This document shows, piece after piece, positions 58,654 through 64,000 of a stretch of 64,000 nucleotides of DNA. The stretch comes from Capillidium heterosporum (lineage: Eukaryota; Entomophthoromycota; Entomophthoromycetes; Entomophthorales; Capillidiaceae). Each line of letters starts with the position of its first letter. The first letter of the stretch is position 1. Both the position numbers and the translations under genes were made by a program. Under the pieces are notes generated by a model. The model did not search any database. It saw only the letters and a list, made by a program, of their open reading frames with translations, and was not told the DNA's origin. Location of the stretch: assembly GCA_016630905.1 (NCBI GenBank), contig WBMQ01000006.1:620001-684000 (forward strand). The letters run 5' to 3'.

Positions 58654-59187
58654 TTGTATTTTCCTAATATAAAATAGGTGGTACACCACCTTATATTTTA
58701 TCAAAGATTAATCAATGCTATATGTTTTATAAAAATCTAGACATTCACTTATCTTGGGAACCATTGGCTTTATTGATACATATATAAATCTGACCAGATA
58801 GAATATATTTAAATGTTTCATCTCTAAATAAAATACTGCTTATTCAACATTGGCTTGGCTCGCATATTATTAAACTTTATAGAATATATTCATATGTATG
58901 CATATAATCACTATATCTATACTAGAGCAGTAAAAACATTTGTGTCTAGGCTAACTAGATTTTATGCTTTAACTCAGCTACCACTACCCAAGAACCTGTA
59001 GCTTTCATTTCAGCTGCAGCTGCAATACACTTTTCCAACTAAATGCAACCAATCCAACCAAATATTGTATGCATCAACTTAATTGGATGAAATTCCATTT
59101 TAGGAGACATCTCTAGAAAGAAGCTATCTCAAAAATTAGTAACCTTTCCAAAAAACACGAACCAACTTTATCAAAGCTAATTAAAAT
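58654..59187. other. Intergenic upstream of GET3
   Basis: 3' flank of the transporter and promoter of GET3. Nothing else supported. Confidence 0.5.
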
Positions 59188-60421
59188 ATGTCAGACTACA
59201 GTTCACTGTCGGAGAATGAAGAATTCGAGCCTTTGGAACCAACCCTACGCAACGTTTTAGACCAGAATAGCCTAAAGTGGATCTTCGTTGGAGGGAAAGG
59301 TGGTGTTGGTAAGACGACGAACAGGTAATTATTATAATTTCCCGATTTATCAACATTTCAAAAACAGTTGCAGTTTGGCGGTACAGCTAGCCAAAGTTCG
59401 AAAGTCGGTGTTGATAATTTCAACCGATCCTGCCCACAATCTTTCTGATGCATTTGCCCAAAAGATAACTAGGGAACCTACCCTTATCAGTGGTTTTGAC
59501 AATCTTTATGCCATGGTAAGCAACTTTGAAAATATAACGACCTAATTTGAAAAAGGAAATCGATCCAGCTTATTCGATCTCTGAGCTATTCAAAGTGGGT
59601 AAGTTATTTGAATTTTTCAATTAGCTTTGTCATTTATTCTAAATGTACTTTTAGCTGAAGGTGGAGCCACCTACTCCATGTTGACTGAGAATGCCAAGAA
59701 GCTGCCTGGTATTGACGAGGCAATGGCTTTACATGAAGCTATTAAGTTGATCAAACTGATGAAGTACTCGGTTGTCGTTTTTGATACCGCTCCCACTGGA
59801 CACACGATGCGTTTCCTCCAGATGCCTAAGGTTATGGAGCAGATATTAGCCTTCTTGAACGGGTATCAACCCTCCCTCGCCGGGTTTGCTGCTGCCGTAA
59901 ATAATGTATATTTTTAAATACTAAAATATCCTTTCTTAGGCTGGAGTTGATGGTCCCAACCAACCTGACCTCAATCGCATCTTCAAGAAGCTGACTGAAA
60001 TCCAAGAGAGTATCAAGGACTTTGATCAACAGATCCGTAACCCGGTAGTCCTATTTATATACAAAATATCCTAAATCTATGTTAGGAATTGGCCACCTTT
60101 GTCTGCGTTTGCATCAGCGAGTTCTTATCCTTGTACGAGACGGAGCGCATGATCCAGGAACTACTTGCCCAACAGATCGATACCCACAATATTATAGTTA
60201 ACCAACTATTGTATCCGGCCCCCGACTCCAACTGCAAGCAGTGTGACGTGAGGTACCGCATGCAACGCAAGTATTTGGACCAGATCCACGATCTGTACGA
60301 GGACTTCCATGTTGTCACTTTACCTATGCTGACCAACGAGGTTCGTGGACCTCAAGATCTACTCAAATTCTCGGAGATGCTGATTACACCTTATCAACCC
60401 GACTTTCAAAATTCAGAATAG
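59188..60421 (+). CDS. GET3: ATPase Get3/TRC40 (guided entry of tail-anchored proteins)
   Basis: Six exons: 59188-59324, 59368-59515, 59556-59598, 59655-59905, 59940-60044, 60086-60421; 339 residues, typical for the family. The deviant Walker P-loop [10 protein letters not shown], the switch I region [12 protein letters not shown], switch [14 protein letters not shown], the client-binding helical part, the A-loop region and the zinc-dimer CxxC (CKQCDVR) are all present. Get3 is a cytosolic dimer that receives tail-anchored proteins from Sgt2/Get4-Get5 and delivers them to the Get1/Get2 receptor at the ER. Introns are 34-57 nt. The reading frame is clean, which contrasts with the neighbouring TOR gene. 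Confidence 0.94.
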
Positions 60422-60830
60422 ACTGACGTAGCTTGGGTATTAAAGTATTGACGCTATTCAAGGTAGCATTGAGATGGCGATAGCTTTAAACTCTTGTATT
60501 CATTTTTGTGACCTTATTGTTTAATATCTTTTTAAACTGTTCTAGCAGCTGTTGAAGCTACATATCCTTAATTTTACTATAAGTTTTCAAAACGATTTAT
60601 ATCAACAAAATACCATATACTGTCCATCTATTTTTGCTCACAGTTTATATCGACTTCTAAAATATTATATATATAATGCTATAAGTCATCAGCACAGCAA
60701 CTAATTGTATCTACAAATCAGAAAGAATATTCGATTAGCACAATTTTATTTTTCAACTCGTATTTCGGGAGTAATCTAAATGTAAGCAATGTCAACTAAA
60801 AGTAGTCATTCCTCGATTGGCCTTTACAAT
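60422..60830. other. Intergenic between convergent GET3 and CCT3
   Basis: AT-rich 3' flanks, no gene seen. Confidence 0.5.
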
Positions 60831-62817
60831 TTATTGACCACCCTGTAGATATATATTAGCTCAACAATATAGAATTTATAAAAAAGTACCTCGACTGGCT
60901 GAGCAGGACCCTGGCCTTGTTCCTTGGGCTTAGCAACACCAGAAACAATGTCGTCAACGCGGAGCAACAGGCAGGCCGACTAAGGAAGCATAATAGTCAG
61001 CTACTTTGAGCAATCAAAAGATAAGTTACCTCGATGGCAGTCTTGATAGTCTGGACCTTGACGGCGGTAGGTTCCCAGATTCCATACTCGTGCATGTCGA
61101 CAATATTTCCAGTGGTACCGTCGACACCCCATGTGTGCTGACCCTGGGCATGCTTAGCCTATTGCAAAGTCAATAAAAATCAAAGCACTAAGACTTACGC
61201 GGAGCTGAGTCAACACTTTGATGGCCTTACCACCACAGTTCATAACTAGGGTACGGGGGATGACCTCTAAAGCCTCAGCCAATCCCTGGTAGGGCCACTG
61301 CTCAATACCCTCGATAGTCTTGGCCTTCTCAGCTAATTTGGCGCTGACAGCCATTTCGGTGGCACCACCTCCGGGGGCTAACCTAGGGTTGAAGTACACG
61401 TTGCGAGCAACGTTCATGGCGTCCTGCAGGTTGCGATCGATCTCGTGCAAAATATCCTTGCTGGGGCCACGTAGCAGAATGGTGCAGGCTTTGGGGTCGG
61501 TGCAGCCAGTTAAAAAGGTGAAGTACTCGTCACCGATCTTCTCGATGTTGAAGAGGCCGCAGCGTGTACCAATGTCGGACTCCTTGAGATCTTCGACTCT
61601 GTTGACGATGGTGGCACCGACAGCACGAGCGATACGGTTGTTGTCGGTCTTGCGCAGGCGGCGGATGGCAGTGATGTTGGCCTTCATCAGGTAGTGTTGA
61701 GCCAGATCTAGATATTTTAGAAGGATGGATGAACAACTGCTTACCAGAAACGCCCTTTTCGGTGAATACTAAGTCGGGCTTCAGCTCGATGATCTGATCG
61801 CACATCTGCTTGATCTGCTCCTCTTCAATCTGCAAGAATCGGTTCCAATCCTCCTCCTTGGTGATCTCGATGTTGGTTTGTGATTCACCCTTTTTGTACT
61901 CGAGTGGACAATCTAAAAGCAAAATACGAGGGTTCTCGATGCGACGACGCATCTTGGGGTGGGTAACATCTTTGTTGAGCATGACACCATCTAGGACTTG
62001 AGATTCCTCAATCTCACCACCAGGGATCTGTAAGGTAAGTTAGATGCTATTAAAAACATATACCTTTTCAACTCTGGCGTAGCGTTTGATATCAACTTCA
62101 CGGCGACCGTTCTCTTCAGTAGCTACGCATTCGACCGCTTTCAAAGCTAAGTTGCACATGATATCGGACCATCTGGACACAAACTTGGTGTTTAAAGCCG
62201 ATTTGATAAGCTTCAACATCTGCTCGTTATCACTAACATCGACATCAACTGAAATGGACTCGACAACCTCAATGGCATCTTCTAAAGCCTTCTTGAAAGC
62301 GGAGATTATAACGATAGGGTGGATGTTACGCTCGAGGTAGGGAGCAGCTACTGAGAGCACTTCACCAGCTAGAGAAGGGGTAAGAATTGATTTTAGAAAA
62401 TAGAGTACCGAGAATAATAACTGAAGTTGTTCCGTCACCAACTTCTTCATCCTGGGTACGGCTCAGCTCGATCATTGACTTGGCAGCGGGATGAGCTACC
62501 TCAACTTCACGTAAGATGGCGTTACCGTCGTTGGTGAGTACAATACCGCCCATGGGATCCAATAACATCTTTAGCATGGAACGGGGTCCTAAACAAGTCT
62601 GAATGATGTCGGCAACCGTCTTTGCTGCGTTTATGTTGGACAATTGAGCTTTGCGACCGGTCTCGCGCTCCATGTTGGTGTCTAAATTAAGTTAGATTTT
62701 ATTTTATAAAACTAAATTAAATTCACATGTAATGAAAATTTACATAGAGTGAAAATGTACTATTTAAGCATATATAAATAAATAAAACTTACTCATTACT
62801 ATCACTGGTTGTTGCAT
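60831..62817 (-). CDS. CCT3: Chaperonin-containing TCP-1 subunit gamma
   Basis: Eight exons: 62817-62793, 62681-62409, 62368-62064, 62027-61745, 61707-61199, 61158-61030, 60979-60890, 60842-60831; 541 residues, phases consistent. The N-terminus (MQQPVIVMNTNMERETGRKAQ), the ATP-site motifs LLDPMGGIVLTNDGNAILRE and EVGDGTTSVIIL, the CCT3-typical KDVTHPKMRR and LEYKKGESQT, and the C-terminal PGGGATEMAV and ALEVIPRTL identify the gamma subunit. CCT is the cytosolic hetero-oligomeric chaperonin that folds actin and tubulin. The last exon codes only GGQ and the stop (12 nt) after a 47-nt intron. Without that splice the protein would end a few residues later in a different tail. Otherwise an ordinary, intact gene. 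Confidence 0.94.
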
Positions 62818-64000
62818 TTTGTTGATTTCTTTTGGTAAACAAACGTTGTCTTGAACTTGGTATTCTTTACTGGTTGAAAGTCGAAACCTGAGTTTGAATT
62901 GCTATGAAATTTTTGGTGAAACTTGGTGGATGTAAGCTGATTTAATTGATTGAAATTTCCAACTGAGTGCAACTTGTATTGATGAAGTTGGCAGATTTAC
63001 TTTAGCAAAAGTTATATACTTTGCTCAAAGTTTAAGCTAAATATATTTCTATTGAGCAAACTTGTACTATTTAGTATACTATTTTAGAGATAGAATTAAA
63101 GTTTAAGGATTATTAGATTTAGATAAATAGTTTTTTACAGACTTTTAGAAAGCCACTTTCAGACTGACTGGAGAAATATCAAGCAACCACTTTGAAAGTT
63201 AGAAAGGACTTAGCCTTGTATATATTTGTTTAAAGGAAAATATATTGGTTGATAAATTATATTCTTAGGATCAATTACTGGCATGTATATTTCTAATTAT
63301 ACTTTTACTTTGAACGTATCGTTCAAATGCACAAAGATACATTAGTTGACATATCGGTCTTCAAAGGGTAATTTTAAAGAAAAATATATATTTTAAAATA
63401 TAGAAAATAAACATTTATCATTTATATCAATCTGTAGTCATATATATCAAATGTACAGTAAATTTCAAGAGTTGTAGAAGTATTGAATGTAGATACAAAT
63501 TTAAAGATATTTTCCAGTTTAAAACTAGATATGTAGTTTCCTATAAATTTACCAAAAGAAATTATCATTTAGTTCGAAACCAACACAAATAGCATTTTAC
63601 TCTAAATCAAATCACCTGTGCCACACTTTTATTTTATACATTTAACCAATAGAACAAAAAGCTATTGTATGAGCCATTTAGAACAGGGTTATGTTGAATC
63701 TACTATGCTGTTGCAGTATCGCATAGTGAGTTTTTATCTATTTAAAAGAATATTATTGGGCTAAACAGTGGAATTAGCATCTTTTGGTCCAACTTTGGTG
63801 GCTACATCTGTTATGAACTACACTTGCGACTTATCAAAATTTCCTTTGAAAATCGTAGACATAATTGGAAATAAAAATAGTTGCCAATTTATAAGTTTAA
63901 GTCGCAATTATCAGCAAATTTTACATACTTTTCAGCTAGAAAACAAATATAATCAAAAGATAAACCCATTTGTATATTATTACTCTTAAACAGGGCCAAT
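62818..64000. other. Intergenic upstream of CCT3 to window end
   Basis: AT-rich. A 73-codon open stretch at 63768-63989 lacks an ATG start and any motif, and is not supported as a gene. Confidence 0.5.

Noticed and set aside
1-64000. CRISPR arrays, operons, bacterial mobile elements, rRNA genes
   Set aside because: None seen. Gene structure is eukaryotic throughout, and no transposase or reverse transcriptase is recognisable.

Overview
The window looks like nuclear DNA of a fungus. It is AT-rich, with small GT-AG introns (mostly 35-100 nt, often with a CTAAC/CTAAT-like branch sequence near the 3' end), TATA-type promoters, GPI-anchored secreted proteins, a class III (GH18-fold) chitinase homologue and a TOR kinase with an FRB domain. 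A rhodopsin-like 7TM receptor together with a fungal UNC93-type carrier points, tentatively, to an early-diverging filamentous fungus (an entomophthoralean, Conidiobolus-like genome would fit). The species cannot be fixed from this sequence alone.

Layout. 1-9.7 kb: a large inverted repeat (arms 1-1889 and 7839-9726, almost identical). Each arm carries a copy of a two-intron gene of unknown function, intact on the right and frameshifted on the left. The 5.9 kb spacer holds a class A GPCR-like gene and a Ser-rich secreted protein. 8.7-19.3 kb: an old direct duplication of a two-gene module (the unknown gene plus a convergent secreted Lys/Ala-rich protein). The second copy (about 15.1-19.3 kb) is decayed. 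19.8-31.5 kb: two divergent-age copies of a 515-aa membrane protein, a second twin-CX3C secreted protein, a zinc-finger relic, and an eight-exon LDAH-type lipid-droplet hydrolase that no single long ORF reveals. 32.9-34.3 kb: an UNC93-like carrier. 34.3-38.1 kb: largely empty.

38.1-46.4 kb: a second inverted duplication. It carries the ribosome-biogenesis gene RCL1 (intact on the left, a decayed pseudogene on the right). The inner 1,683 bp of each arm is apparently identical, around a spacer with a Lys-Pro-Tyr repeat secreted protein. 48-62.8 kb: a conserved housekeeping block of GPI-type GH18 protein with substituted catalytic residues, TOR kinase, EamA/SLC35-type transporter, GET3 and CCT3.

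The housekeeping genes cover ribosome biogenesis (RCL1), growth signalling (TOR), tail-anchored protein insertion (GET3), cytosolic folding (CCT3) and lipid-droplet metabolism (LDAH-like). The accessory part is dominated by secreted or surface proteins that have been duplicated, inverted, partly homogenised and partly lost. Most striking points: the TOR reading frame needs four separate one-base skips, all in the same direction; the surface chitinase lacks the catalytic Glu; and palindrome arms have stayed identical next to sequence that has decayed. Small indels in TOR and in the left arm at the window start mean assembly error must be excluded first.
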